NCBI GenBank assembly: GCA_027886175.1
Contig: JAJNNQ010000008.1
Location: forward strand, 4,247,501 to 4,311,500
Reading direction: 5' to 3'
Length of the DNA: 64,000 bases
DNA from: Phylloscopus collybita
Lineage: Eukaryota > Chordata > Aves > Passeriformes > Phylloscopidae
Below the pieces are notes generated by a model. The model made no database searches and had not been told where the DNA came from. It saw only the letters and a list, made by a program, of their open reading frames with translations. Shown here piece after piece: positions 37,381-51,900 of this stretch; position 1 is the first letter of the stretch, and every line of letters starts with the position of its first letter. The position numbers and the translations under genes were made by a program.

Positions 37381-40300
37381 CTGTGGGAGGGACAGACAAG
37401 GTCAAGGACTGCAGAACTCTTTCCCTCCTACCCAGAACAGACCTGCCTCTCTCCAGAAAAGATCTCCTAAATTTACTCATAGGACCCTTTCTCTACTTCC
37501 ACACTCTGCTTGATTGGTCTTTAACAGACCTGCAGCACAATGCCACCCTGACCACCTGTCTGACCCCACTCATGAGCTCTCATGCCGCTTGTTGTCCATC
37601 TTCTGCATTTGGGCTGCTTTTTCATACAAACCCTTCTCTTTCCCATCATTCCTAAAAAGCCTGCATGCTTCTCCTGCAGTGCTTACCACACTAACTATCC
37701 CACTGAGTTTGTGACACCACTCAGAGGGCCCAGCTGTGCCACTGTACCCAACCCCATTCCCCTGGGGAACAACAGGGGCACCCTGCCTACATGCCCTTTG
37801 ATGGATGGAGACCACAGGCCTTGGCTAAGACTGGGAGTCCCACACTATCAGGAAGTTATATCTGCCACAGCAGTACAACAGACCAACTAGCTCAGGGTAA
37901 TGTGCATGACAAGACAATTCCCACCAAATCACACTGATGCTGTGACTGATAAGGCCTCTCTCCTAAGAACTGCAACAAACCCCTACACCACATGGAAAGG
38001 AGCAAGATATACCAGAGCAGAATTGGATGCCTCATCACCAGCACACACAAAGACACTCCCATCATCCTCTGGGCTCTGAAAAATGGCATTTTTGGTCAGC
38101 AACTTGCAAGCAGGCCCAGCACTGAAAGTCTGAACCGGGTTAGAAGAACACACCACGTCTTCTGAGCCCTCTGTCAGTGGACTGCAAGTCAGTTCCATCA
38201 TCACACAACGCATACATGGGTTATTTTTACCTGTGTAGTAGAAACAAAAAGGTAACTTTTGAAAACTGTACTCACAGTTTTACTACAGATAGGCTTTAGC
38301 TGTAGGAATACAAGCAGCACCAGCCTGCAGCTGCCTCCTTTTGCCCATCCCCAGTTTTTCTCTATGTGCAGATGCTCACTGCTCTAGTAAGAGCAAGTGC
38401 TGTGTTTCTGCTGTGCCCATAGCACCAAAGCCACTGCTGAGCTCAGCCCAAAGCAGTGAGAAGCAGAGGTCAGAGCCTGCAGAGACACCCCAGTACGTAC
38501 CAGGCCTGTATGTGGCCAGGCAGTGCCGTGTGTTGATCTCTGTCTGGAGATCGATGCAGCCTCCGGGTTCCAGGGGCAGGTGATGAGGCCGGTAGGAGTT
38601 GCCAGCTTTCTGTTCCCAAAAGCAGGCTCCTTCCAAGGTCCCAGCCAATATTCCACCATAAGGCAGCGATGCTGAGGCCATCCGGGGCAGGTAGGACAGT
38701 GATACCATGGGGCACCTGGAAGGGTCATGGGCAAGAAACTCAGTGCTGTCAGCTGCAGCTCTGCTGGTGTCCTGCTCTCTGCTGCAGAGCTCCAGTTCTC
38801 CAACTGCATAGCAAAGAAAGGGCCTAAGCAGGCTGTGAGATGGTCCTTCAAGCAAGTAGTACCAACAGATGTGACAAGTATAGGTTAAATCCAGCTTAAC
38901 TACTGAGCCTTATGTTTTACAGAAGCAGCAGACAGCACACATCAGATTAGTGCAAATCAGTGTTTGATTCCCAGAAGCATCAGAATTTCTTTGTGATTTG
39001 TCCTTTCAAAATTAAATACTAAATCCATCTCTGAAACAAATTCAGCTCTTCTGTTTATACTGCACCACTGGGTCTATTTCTGGCCCTTGTTTGCCTTAAA
39101 AAGAGCAGAAGTGCTTGGCACCCACATACGTTATATATAAGCACCGTACAACCTTATGAGAGACTTCTCACATTTGTGCTAAATGTGAATTTTTGAACAA
39201 GAGAGTCACATAATGCAATTTAAACTACTGTAATTGTTGCATGATTTATGGAAGAAGCTGTGTTTAACTTGATGTATATTAGTTGAGAGGAATGATAAAT
39301 CCTTCCGCCATACCTCGACTTCTGAGGGACCAGTTCTTGGACATGAGAGTTTGTGTCTCTCAGATCATATATCATTATAGAGCCATTGACCAATCCAGCA
39401 TAGACATAGTTTGTATCATCAAGACACCAGCAGCAGCTCCACACAGGACGGCCAGCATTGTATGTCTGCACCACAGTGTTTGTTGCCAAGCTGCAGAAGA
39501 AAAGCAAAGTGTTGGCCAGTTACACAAGTATCTACTGATGAGAAAACAGCACAATTAAAGTAAGCTAATCTAGCTTTTTTAACTCTTCAGACAAAAGCAT
39601 CTCTCTTTAGACCGAATCTCAATTAACTCCTCCTTTACTCCAGACATGAATCTAAAAACCCAAACAGAATAATCCCTTGGATATTGTCAAGTAATTTATA
39701 ATTCTTCCAGGCCAATGCTTCTTTTTCCAGTTTGATCTTTGGAGACTGGAAGAGGAAATCTCACAGCAGGGTCTCAGCTGCCCTTACTGGCAAAAGAAAG
39801 CTAAGTTACTTTTCTGGAAACAATTAGAAGCAACTCTGGTGTAGTCCCATAATACCACATGTTCCTGAGATCACAGGGCTCATCTCTTCAGATTACATCT
39901 CTCATTAATTATTTCCCCTCTTTTTACACAAGAGGAACAGTATTTATGCCTCAAAAGAACCCAGTTTAAGCAAGAATGAGACAGTGAGTGGCTAAGGAGA
40001 GTTGAAAGGACATTTATAGTATTAATTATTCCTTCTACAAATCAAGTTTCTGAAGAAGAACAGAGTCCACAGAGGGGCAGAACCCAGAATAGCAGATGAG
40101 GTTGGTATCAGATCAGGATGTATTTGCAAAGGGCAGCATTGTCAACGTGCATTTGCACACTGAGAACAGCAGAGACAGAAGACTGCAATATCAAAGTAAC
40201 TCCGGATACCCTTTGTGTGCTTCTCCCTGGGGGAGGTGATTATGCTCAGGACTCCAGAGAAACAAGTAATTACTCTCAGCTGAGTGTAAGGGGAACAACT

Positions 40301-42539
40301 ACAAAGATCGAGCTGGGAAAACAGGAAGTTTGATATCAGAGCAGTGACTGGGTCAAAACAACAGGTGGGAAAAAACCCCCAAACCCAAAACAAACTTGCA
40401 GTGATATTATAAACAACTGCAAGTCAGAGCAGGAGACATAAAGACATCTTGCATATTTATTTTGGGGAGGATGAGTATGAAATGGGTAACTAGAGAAGAA
40501 ATATCGCCAAAGAAGGACTATTCTTTCAGAGGGAGACTGAAAAATGTATGAAGATGCTGCTGAAGCAAACATCCAACTCCAAGACATTCTGGGATGAAGC
40601 ACAAAAGCAAGAGGATCACAAGCTCTGATGCAGCCAACCAAGCAGTGAGAGGCAGATATGGAAGTGTCTGGTTCCTTGTTGCAGTTTCTGCTCACTCCTC
40701 AGATTAAACCATGAAAAGAATTATAAACCTAATCAGTTAGAAATCTTACACCTTGACTTGAGCATCAGAGACAGTTTTGTTCACTTTTAAATAGTCTAGC
40801 AAATGTCTCAACATGGTTACAGGAAAGAAACGTTCTGTACATTTTTGTTGCAGGATTAAGTTCTCTTCATTGCTTCACTTGTGGGAAGGAATTGAGACTA
40901 ATTAGTCAAACAACAGACAATCCTGTCTAACTCAATAGTGACAGACAGATTGCACAGAGATGCTAATATAACTCAATAAGAATCAATCAGCCAATAAAGT
41001 TTTGAAGCACTGTAAGATTAAGACTGAAGAGCAGCAGAGTAGCAAGAAAACACACTCGTAAACCGTAAATTCTAACAGGACTGGACACTTTTTTCTCTCA
41101 GTCTCTGCATAGTCTCCAACCCACTGCTTTAAGGCTCTGCTAGCTCTAGAGAGCCTCTAGCATATGCTCAACAATGCTGTTTATGCATTTCATATCCCAG
41201 ATGAATTCCATGATCTGGAAGAAGTTCAAAATTGGAGAAGTCAACATCAGTGCAGGAAAGGAAGAACCCAGCCTAACCATCCCTTATTTCTGCTTTATGC
41301 TGTGCAAGTTCCCACACTTCACATTTCCCTGCAATAACAGAAAACCAAGTCTATATATTATGTTACTTATTCTCAACACAGTTGTCCAATTCATGCTGAG
41401 TTACTTGTTTTCCACAGGAAAATAATCAGAGAGAGGTAGCTTCATGACACCTCCACCCTAGAGATGCAAAGTCAATCAATAAGTCCTTCCCTCTATTAGT
41501 TCCTACATGCAGGAAGAATATGCAGACCTGATCTCATCTTTGCAGTGTCTTTCAGAAAGCAGAATAGCAAGTGCTGCAACACAGAATAAACTCCAACCCA
41601 ACCTCTTGCACAGAGCCATACTCTGCAGGGACAGGCAGCAGGGCTCACCTGGTGAGTTTGAGAGTGTTGTCCAGGGCAGCAGAGAGCAGCAAACCATCTG
41701 CCCGAGTGCCGAAAGCCAGGCCACGAATCTGTTTGCTGTGGATGGGGATGTACTGACTGCTCTTCAGGTTGGCCAAGCTCATCATCTTAACACCACAACC
41801 TGCCACAGAAAAAGGGTAAAGCAGATTATTGCAAAGCAGATATGCATAGAACGGGCTATTCTATGCCAGAACTACAAAGTCTGTATTGAAGCCTGTGGTG
41901 GGATGAATATGTAAGTGATTTGCTGTTCTGGATAAGAACTGCTACAAATCATTCTTTAATTCAAATGGCAACAAAGCTAAATCCTTAAGGATCCCAGCCA
42001 GCAAAAACAAATTCAGTGCCAGTGTTACAATTCTTGTTACAAGGCCTGCTGCTCTTTAGCCAGCTTCTTCAAAGACACTCTTGCCCAGATAAAACCACGA
42101 AGAACAGGATTACATGGCTATTTAAGAGAACAAGCATCACAGCAAAGAATGGTTACAGGTGAACTTAAGCTGTGTGCTACAAGAGTCACCACAAAGCCTC
42201 CATTCAGAGATTCAGTCCCTGGGTACAAATGCCAGAAAAACGAGAGCAGTTAAAGGCAGAAAACCACTTTGTTATGCCTAGATAAGGCACATTAACCTCA
42301 AACCCATTAACCAACTAAAGTAAGTTTCATCAGTCAGAAGGCATTTTGCAACTAAGTGCTCTCAGACTCCTAATGCCACATGTATTGCACTGAAAAATCC
42401 ACTGGCACTGGCCCAGATGTCAGGTCACTGGACCCTGGACGTAACAGTGGAACAAAACCAGGGCTGCCTGTGACTTCTTGGCTTCCTAATTCCTCATTAG
42501 GGAACAGACATTCATATTAAAAGGAGTTTGCTTTTGGTT

Positions 42540-42583
<44 letters not shown>

Positions 42584-42891
42584 TGTGGTTTTTTGTAGTT
42601 GTTTTGTTTTTTATTTTTGTTTGTTTGTTTGTGGGTTTTTTTGGTTTTTTTGTTTTGTTTTAGACTGCTGACAAATCAGCTGCATGTGCATCAATCCACC
42701 TACAATTTGGGAAGCAGTGTTTCTCACTCACTGGAAGCTTCTCTGCAGGTTCCACTGCCTGGCCCCTTGTTCTTTCAGAAGGTCCACCTTTACAAGGATT
42801 ACCAGACACACCTTTTATCTTCCTGTGGATGTGACATTCCAACAGGAGAGCCAGAGACCCTCTGCTAGGACTCTGCCATAGAAGTGCCAGA

Positions 42892-42922
<31 letters not shown>

Positions 42923-45900
42923 GGTAGCTAGGCAGAAGCTACCAATGCAGGGGCCAGATGAACTACGGGGAGTCTTATAAGTATTTTCAGTTTACAAGGC
43001 ACATGCAAAAGCCAAGCAGAAAAGCAGGGAGCAGTGACAAAGTAGAAATTACATTAACTTCTACTTCTGAAATGTTGATTTGCTTAATTACCAGGAATGA
43101 AAGTAGACTGTGGAGAAGGCTGTGATACCACAAGACAACTCAGAGAGTCACAGTATGCCATCACTCTGCAGTTCCCAGCCTGAGACACCAGAAAAGCCTT
43201 TTCCAAGTGGTACTTGCGCTGGCTTTGGCTGGAGGGGAGGCTGCCTGGGAGGCAGCTGCGGGAGCTGCCGGGTTGCTGGGAGGTGCTCACGTTGTACTGG
43301 GCCACCAGAGCCTTCAGCTCCTGCAAAGAAAAAACCCAAAGGGCTTTAATGCATCACCAGCAGTGTAACCTTCTGTGCTTTCTGCTTCAGGTGCTCCAAC
43401 TGTACTTGTTCTCAGATAAAAGAGGCAAATACAGTCCCATTTCTATGCTATTCCTGAAGTGCTACATTTTTAAGTCCATGGCCTATGACAGTGAGCAATA
43501 GAAACATTCAAAAGCTGTGTAAACACTGTACTCAAGTCTGTTATTGTATGTATTACACCCTGTGAAAGAGAGGACTCTTGGGCAACACATAAAAGCCAGT
43601 AACAATTATTACCAGATCAATGCTGTTTAGAAGAGAATGAACTGCCAAATATTATGTGCCCCTAAACCACAAGAGAAAGTCAATTAAAACCATTTTCCAG
43701 AATTTCCAGAATACCCCATAAAAAAATAAAAGCCCAATATTCAACATAAAGGGCGTTGCAGGAAACAAGTCAGTCTATTTAATGATGATGACCCTGTTCT
43801 TGTAAACCCTGTGCAGCAAATTCCAGGAACGACACAATTCTCAAGAGCTCCAGCCTTGTCTTCTACCACCTCCTCCCCTCTTTTCCTCCAGCTCAGTTGA
43901 TGAATGCTCAAGGATACTCAGCAAAGGCATGGCCAAGAACAGCTTCTGTGAAGAACAAAGTATTCCTTGAATTCCTTTTTCTGCTGAGATCATCAGGAAT
44001 GAGGTGGGAATGAAGGTAGTGGCATCAGCATATTGTGAGTCAACTAGAAGTGTCCCTTCCCAAGAAGCATTTTGACCATCTTGTAATCCAAGGTCAAACC
44101 CAGACAATACAGAATCTCAGGGATGCTTAAGAGGAAAGGTATACTGAAGGAAAATTGCTACTTGCTTTCTGTTGTCTGAGCAACGCAGGTTCTGCTTCAG
44201 ACACTATGTAATCTTTAAACAATTAAGGGTCACAAGAGTGATACTATGAATATATCAGTAATTGCAAGTCAGCCTCAATACTGAACCAGCCACCACCATT
44301 TAACCTGCGTCAAAGCAAAGGCAGCAGTTTTTAAAAAGGCAAGATCAAAGTTCAAGCTCTACATGAATAGTTATCAAGACCTGTAACTTTCGGAATGTGC
44401 TCAAGAGGAGAGCAGTTCTGACACTTTGCAGAGGTCTGATCTCTTTGGCATCTAGCACGTTGAAAATGTCCCAAGGGAAAAGAAAAATTAAAAAAAAAAA
44501 GGAAGCTGGAGAACTCCAGATGATCCCATTAGAGCAAGAAAAGACAAAACAACCTGGGCAAGGAAGATTGCAAGCAAGCAGTCAAGGATGCTTATGATGA
44601 AAGCTGTAGCTTCAGGCTTAGAGTAAGCAGTCAGTGAAAACACAAGTAACTTAAAAGAAAGTAACTTTTAATCAAAAATTTAATAAACTCATTATTTCTA
44701 AAAGGTGAGGGGAGTTACCACGACCACCAGGGATCAGAAGAGATTAAAATTACCTGTTGCTCTGGGAACTTTACAAAACTCTCCTTGTCACCTGCACTCA
44801 ACATTCAACTTTCACACAAGTTATTAAAAAGGAAACCAGGCAATTAAAATCCAAGGACTATTAGTACAGTGTTTACATTTAAACACAATGGCCAAACCCA
44901 GCAGAACCAGGAAGTCTTACTGGAGGCACATTAGCAAGGTGATTAAAAACACTGTGCTGCAGACAAATTCCACTAATTGTGCTCAAAAGAACATTCTGTT
45001 CATTATGTAACAGCCTATACTTGCCTGGTGTTAACTAAAGGCCTTGAGAGCAGACTCCTCTCTCTGTGCTATGACTGCCTCTAGATTTCAGCTTGTCTTT
45101 GCAGTGATGAATGAACACAGTCACACTGGGGGGAAAAATGGGCTATATAGCAAAAGTCTTCCTGAGGAGCATGCAGGAGAAGGAGAAGCAGAAGAGCACA
45201 ATGAATAGGAAAGGAAAACCAGCAGCAAAAATAAATTCAGGACAGTTTTGAGTTATTAGATTATGGCCCTAATAGCTGATAGGAAGCTTTAAAGACAAAG
45301 GCAAGTATCAATGGCTGTCACTGGCTGTTTCCCACAGAGCTCGTAGAGAAGCCACACCTGCCACCTTGCACTGCACAGCCCCAGCCCTGCCTTTAATAGA
45401 GAAACACAGGACAGGACAACCTCAAGCAGCACTGTGATTCCACCTTCCACCTCCCTTTGGGGTTCAGGTTCAAATTCAGTCTAAAGGACACGGAGCATTT
45501 CTAACTGCTTCACTACAAACAAGAGCAATGAAATACCAGCTTTCACTTCCCCAGACATCAACTGGAGGTGAACACAGATCACAAAGATGAACAGTTTTTA
45601 TTCAATAAAACAATTAGCCTAATTTTTTTTTTCTAGAGGTATTGGATACACAAGTTTTTATTGATATTTTGCCATTCAATTTTTTTGGATGCTCTGAAAA
45701 TCCTATTTTAAAAAAAGCTTTTCCATTACATAAGCAATATAAACTGATCTCTGCAAGGGTCACAATTACATTTGCTTTCTTTTCCACAGCAGCATACAGT
45801 CTCCTGTAATTTCCCTGCCAGTCCTCCCTTTCCTGCTCCATACCCAAACATTTTTGCTTTTCATGTGCAAAAATCAGATCTCCTACCCCAGCTGATCAGT

Positions 45901-48900
45901 GATATTAATACTATTAATACCAGAAGGTTTACTTATCATTAGCTACTTTTACTGAAAATGCTGGCAGATTTAGGAGGAGTACTTCAGAAGCTCACATCTC
46001 ATTCCCAAGCTCCTTCTGCTCCCAAAGGAAAAACATGAGGTAAAAGTAAAGTGTCAGTGGTGGTTCCAAAACACAAGCCTGAAGCTCCATGTGGTGTGCA
46101 GGACACAGCTCAGCACAGCCCCTGCTCCCGAGGGCTTTCCTCCAGAGCTCTCCTCACCTTCAAGTTCCTTTTCTCATGTATTTCCATGCAGTTGAGACTT
46201 AAAAACTATCAGTTTTAACATTACATACTTGAATAACAAAGTACAGTGAACAAGATTGTTAATGGGTAAGAGCACAGAAAAATGCATACAAACCCAAAAA
46301 AAGGTGCCATGACTGCTGCTGGGCACAGCTCAAGACCATTACCAACAAAAAGCCCTGAATAACCCAACCCTACACTGCAATCACCTAACCAGGGCTGGGC
46401 TAGAAACCTCCCAACCTGAATACTTCCATGTAAGTAGCTGCTTTACTATATGACTTCTCATAAAACAAGGATCTCATTAGGCATCTGCTCAAAACGCAAT
46501 CAACCAAGTTAAAGACTTATTGCAGACTTCCTGCTGACTTTTTTGCTCCCTGGTATATTGCTTTACTTTCAGTTTATTCATAGTATAAACAGGCACCTTA
46601 AAATTGCTTCCAGCATTTGCATTAACCACTACAGGACAATGATGAATGCAGCATAAATACTGAAACAGAGCTTAAAGAACACAGGGTACTTAATCTTTAT
46701 AACATGCGACTTCAATTCAGTTAGACTGGATACTCCATCATTTAACACCAAATGAATTGCAGGGAAACATGATGCACCTGCAATTTTATCTTATTTGCAT
46801 TTTTCTTAAGCCAAAGTTTGAAGGGGACCAATTTTCTTATTAGTGATGATGAGTATATGGTTTCATACAAGAATTTAGGGAATTTATAAAGCCTTATCTT
46901 ATGTCACAAGGAAGACCTCAGCAAAGAGGATGTTGTTTAATGTACAGATATGAATAGCCAAGGTTATTAAAAAAATCCAGGAATAAAGTAAAGCCTAAAA
47001 TTAAGCAGGCTGCTAGACAGTGAGAGGATATCATCTGCCTCAATCAACAAAAGGTAGCAAACTGGCAATGAAACAGGCTCTTGGAAAACCTAGCACTGGT
47101 GGAATATGCCAGCTAATTCACAGTTGGAAGCACCAGCAGAGTCCATAATTTATAGGAATCCTGCAAAAGCAGCTGGGATGGGTTACAAAATATCTCAGTA
47201 TTGCATAAGCCAGAAGGAAGCAGTCATTTAACAACCCATCATTTCTACCCAGTAATTTGTGTTCTAAGAGGTGCCTCTCAGCAGCTGCCCAGCCTGTGTA
47301 CAGCCTCCCCTATTGACTGGCCAGGTCCCGGGGTACCAGAGGGTACTAAACTGAAATGTTGACTAACTTTCAAAAAAACCCAACCCCCTAGGGTTCATTT
47401 TCTTTTGATTTTGCAAGTATGCAAAACATCATGCCTCTTCACAAACTGCTTCTCAAAGGCTCTTGACTAACTAGTGATAATAGGTCATCTTACAGGTTTA
47501 CTATAGAGATTTCCAAAGCTTATTTTGATGCAACTACAAGAAAGATGAGGAGAGGAAGTCTGGTTCTTTATTACCATGTTTTTCCAGGCACCACAAAACC
47601 TGAGAGGGAACCTGCAACATCAGCAGCCAAACCACTCTACTGCTGAGCTGCAAGTTAAATTAAGTCTTAAAAGCACAAGAAAAAGTCAGTATTTTTGTAG
47701 CACACATCCAGCCCAGGATGTCTTTACCAGCCTGGAATGATTCACCAATTGAGTTTACGAAATCTTGCTGATTACTAAAACTGGAATCTTGTCTTCTCTC
47801 CTCTAAGGGAACATGGAAAAGGCAGGCTGAAGAGAAAGAAATGCTCTGTGTATTTGCAGCATGAGACTCACCTGAACTTGCTTGCGGAGTTTGCTGCATT
47901 CATCTGTCAGAACCTGGAGCTGGAGACGGCTCTGCGCAGATTCCAGCTCTGCCTGTCTCCGCAACATTTGCTCCTTTTCTAAAGAGCTGCAGGAAGGAGA
48001 GGAAAGCAATCCTTAGGACTAAGTATTATCCAGGATGCTTTTCTGGGCTGTCAACTCCTGCCAGTTGACTTCATCCCACCATAAGTCCTGTTTGAGCAAA
48101 TCCACAAGCAACCAGAAAACCTGGTATTGCATTAACCCAATACACTCACCTTGAGATATTCAGTTATGCAATTGTTCTGAATGACTCACTTCAAGTATTG
48201 TTCCAACAGCCTTTCTCCTCACCCTCTCCAAAAGGACTAATTTAGTAGAGGAAAGAAAAATCTATTTTCTTTTCCCTACAGAAACATTTAAGCAAGTTCT
48301 ATACCATCATGTTCCTGTAATATACTGTCAGTAACACAGCACGTCACAGCATAACTACATAACAGCAAGATCTTCAAGCCTGTCTCTACTACCAGTAGCT
48401 AATTTTGTATTTTAGGAAAATATATCTGTACCAGAAAAAATGATACAGATAAATTCTCTGTGAATGCCCATAAAGAAGAGCCACTTACTACCTCAAGCCC
48501 AAAAGTGCATACACACCATTTAGCAGCAGTGCTTTTGGTAAGTTACTTGAATTTATTTCTCTTTCATACAGGCTTACATGAAGGAATAGCTAAAGTGGGG
48601 AAAGAAACACCAACACTCCTTAAAATTAGCTGTACACTTGGTCTGTCTTGCCCACTGCATGCTGCACGTCAAAAGCTGCAATACTTCAGTTATTTCTGTC
48701 ATTCATGTGCAGGGAGCTCTAGCTTCCCTAAGTATTTTGCAAATGCACAGAGCTAGTCTTGCATGTTCCAAAGCACAGAATTCTGTCATTTCCTTATAGC
48801 TTTTTCATGTGATTTTTTTTTCCTGCAGAAGAAACAGGTGAAATGCTTATTTAACCAACACAAACACATTCCTTATACGAGTACCCAAAGCCTGAAGGCT

Positions 48901-51900
48901 GGTGGGTTTTTTGGAATGTGAGAAACAAATCCCATGATCTTATACCTAATTTAAGACTACGTGCAAACAATGCTAATGCATGCACACACATATCTGTGCT
49001 CCACTCGTGGCTGTGTGCCACAAGGCAGCCACTGCCAGCAGCTCCATGGACCCACAGGCAGTCACTACTCCCTGCCTTACAACAAAAACAGAAGGCAGAG
49101 GTGGGGCAAGACATGTGGGGAATGGCTGCAGTGAGGTTCTGAGACAAACAGAAGTCAGACAACTACCCCTTCATGAGAAATAACAAGATTTATACACCCA
49201 AATGTCTTGCGTGCTTTTGAAAAAAATATTGCGCATTATTTATTTTTCTGTGTTAATCCAGTAAAAGAAGCATGACCCTTCCAAAGGTACACTTCAAACA
49301 CCATCAGGCTGTGGCAATCTGGAGAGAAGAGAGATTCTTTCCTTCCTGACTGTTACTCCTCAATCATTTTTGATCTATAATTACCAGGATAGTGAGGTTT
49401 CTGTTGAAAGACTGCTTTGAAAGAACAGTGGTATAGTTATGGACATGTGAAACCCCAATTAAATTCTACTCAACACAAGACTCAGAAGAACTCAGATACC
49501 TGCAGCCTTTTAATTTCAGAATTGTATCTGGGACAGCATCTTACTGAAAAGAAATGAGTCCCCATTTTCATACCTGCTTTTCCCTTCTTCAATACAAAGT
49601 CTTCATTTAAGTTGGAAAAGGAAGTGGGAGTCATAGTAATGCTTGCTGACCTTTTGCAAGTAAAGCTACATGAAGAGTTTGACAAAGCAAGATGGAAAGT
49701 GATTCATATGAGATATTACTCTGTTTAATGCATGAGGAAAGATGGCAGAAAAGGTCAGCTATTTACCCTCCTTGCATTCCTAACTATGCCTTGCTTTTCC
49801 CATCTAATGATGAATTAGCAATATACAGCTTTCTGGCATCAACTTTGCATGTTCTCCCATGATAACATTTCAGGATATAGCACAAGATTGGTTTTGCTGT
49901 TTCAGAGCCACAAAATGCAAACTCAAGAATTCTGTTCCAAAAGAAAATTAAGACCCACAACACAGCAAGGCCTTGGTTCTTTAAGGTAGCTACACCCCTG
50001 ATAAACCCCAAGGGAATGCACAAATTGCTGTAAGGCAATACAGGAAATGAAAGCATGAAGCAGAAGCCAGAGTGCAGCTTTCAGTGCCAGGTGTCTGTCT
50101 GTGGAGGCTCCGTACCTTCTCATGCGCTCCTGCTCACTGGTATCCAGCGCCTTCAGCGTGCGCGCGTACAGGACCACGATGTCGGAACGCTTGGCCTTCT
50201 TATTGCACTGAAATCAAACACAAGATCAGTGCATCGACAGGAATTTAGCTACCCAAAGCATGCATCCCTGTGAGTCCCTAGGTATTGTTTTATTTGGCTC
50301 TCAAGGGAGGGGCTGTCTACTGGAAATCAATGCCACAAACACTTCAGAGCATGCTTGCAAGATGCTCCCTCGTACAGACACCAGAGCTCTAACCAGGGCT
50401 CCAACAAAAGTTGCATATCCTACTGCACCTTTAATAATGCATCTCCTTGCTTCCCACTAAATGTATTCTGCTAATGCACCAGCAAGGCAGCATGGTAAAG
50501 TTCCAGAGACAAAAAATACCCAAATCACACAAAAAAAGTGAAAACAAGAAGATCTAGAACAAATCACCAGCCCAACTGCAGATCTGAAAACACCAAGACT
50601 TGCTGTTTAGACAAGGATTTAGGAATCCCTTAGTATACTCCCAACTCCTACTTCTGTACTATATTCCTTTAATCAAATTCTACAGGCTCAAATCCATACA
50701 GTTTCAGTGTTGTATGAAACACTGACATCTCACTGACTTCAGTGACACACAGGGAGTCAGATATTTCAATAATTTTGTGCATCTAGCTGCAACTATTTAG
50801 TACTTAACCTTCACCTTAAAAAGAAGGCAAATTAGAACTTGCAGATGCCATAATTTCTTCCAATTTTACTGTTTTGCAAATATTCTTTGTTGATGGAAAA
50901 AGAGGCAGTGAATACTCAGATCAAGTAACCTTTGCTAAACATTAAATTACTGTGTGTGCTTCAAATGCAGACTTCTCTATTACTCAGCAGCACGAAGATA
51001 TCACAAGCAATAGTCTCAGAGCAGACAACCTCTCTCCCTCTGTAAAAACTGCCTTGCTGAGCAGTAAATGGCCAAGACAGCTTTCCTGGCAGCCAGCAGC
51101 TGCCACTGGCAGGATCAGGAATGCTGCAATTTCACAGTAACTTGCACTCAAGCCACTTAGTATACAGACCATGCACAGCAACTCTGGGCTATTCAACCAG
51201 AGAATGCCCAGTTGCAAAGGACAGCAACTGAAAATGAAGGGAAGATGATTTAGCTTCAAGGTTCTCTTCAGAGCACGTTCTCCCAGAAACTTTTTAGTAT
51301 TTATATCATTGGAAGAGAAAGAGGGAGCAGGAAACCCTTGAGATGTTAGCGTTCAAGAAGAAAGCAGTCACGAAATTCCAAAGAGTAAATATGCCAGGCA
51401 GGTCTCTCAGAATTCTGTCTGGGCCTGAAGTGGGGGAAGAAAAGCTTACATAGAATTGACAGGGGTAAGAAAAATCAACTTTGGACCTTTGCTATGGCAA
51501 CGGGGATTCTTTAGGTTTAGTCACAGCACATGTCAAGAGGAAGTTTCTTGTTGAGAGGAGAGAATCCTGCAAAGTCAAGCAAGAATACAGAAGCTCTCAA
51601 AATGACAAAGCCAAAGAAACCCTGGGCTTCCAGCCACCAACTCGGAAAGTGGCAGAACTGAATCCTATTTACAAGGTACTCATTGACCTATTTTTTGTCA
51701 ACATTCCTTCATGGAAAAAAGGAATGGAAACACATCCCAGAGATGTGCAGGCCTCATCGAAGGAGATCAGTAGTAGCCATGGGAAGAAAGCTGCAAAGAA
51801 AACCTTCAAAAGCCAATTTACCACTTGCAAAGGGACATTAAAAGATGTAACCTGGTTCTCAGTTTGCTCTCTGCCAGCTTCCTAAAGAACCTGGTCCTTT

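Larger units (their letters stand above)
41800..43091 (-). other. RFWD3: RFWD3 intron 8
   Basis: 1.3 kb. It contains the long T/G-rich tract at 42535-42661 and the (AACAA)n tract at 42893-42922; otherwise unremarkable. Confidence 0.85.

Noticed and set aside
51481..51885. 134-codon Lys/Ser-rich open frame (+) in RFWD3 intron 5
   Set aside because: No domain match, opposite strand to the host gene and next to a CR1 tail; judged fortuitous.
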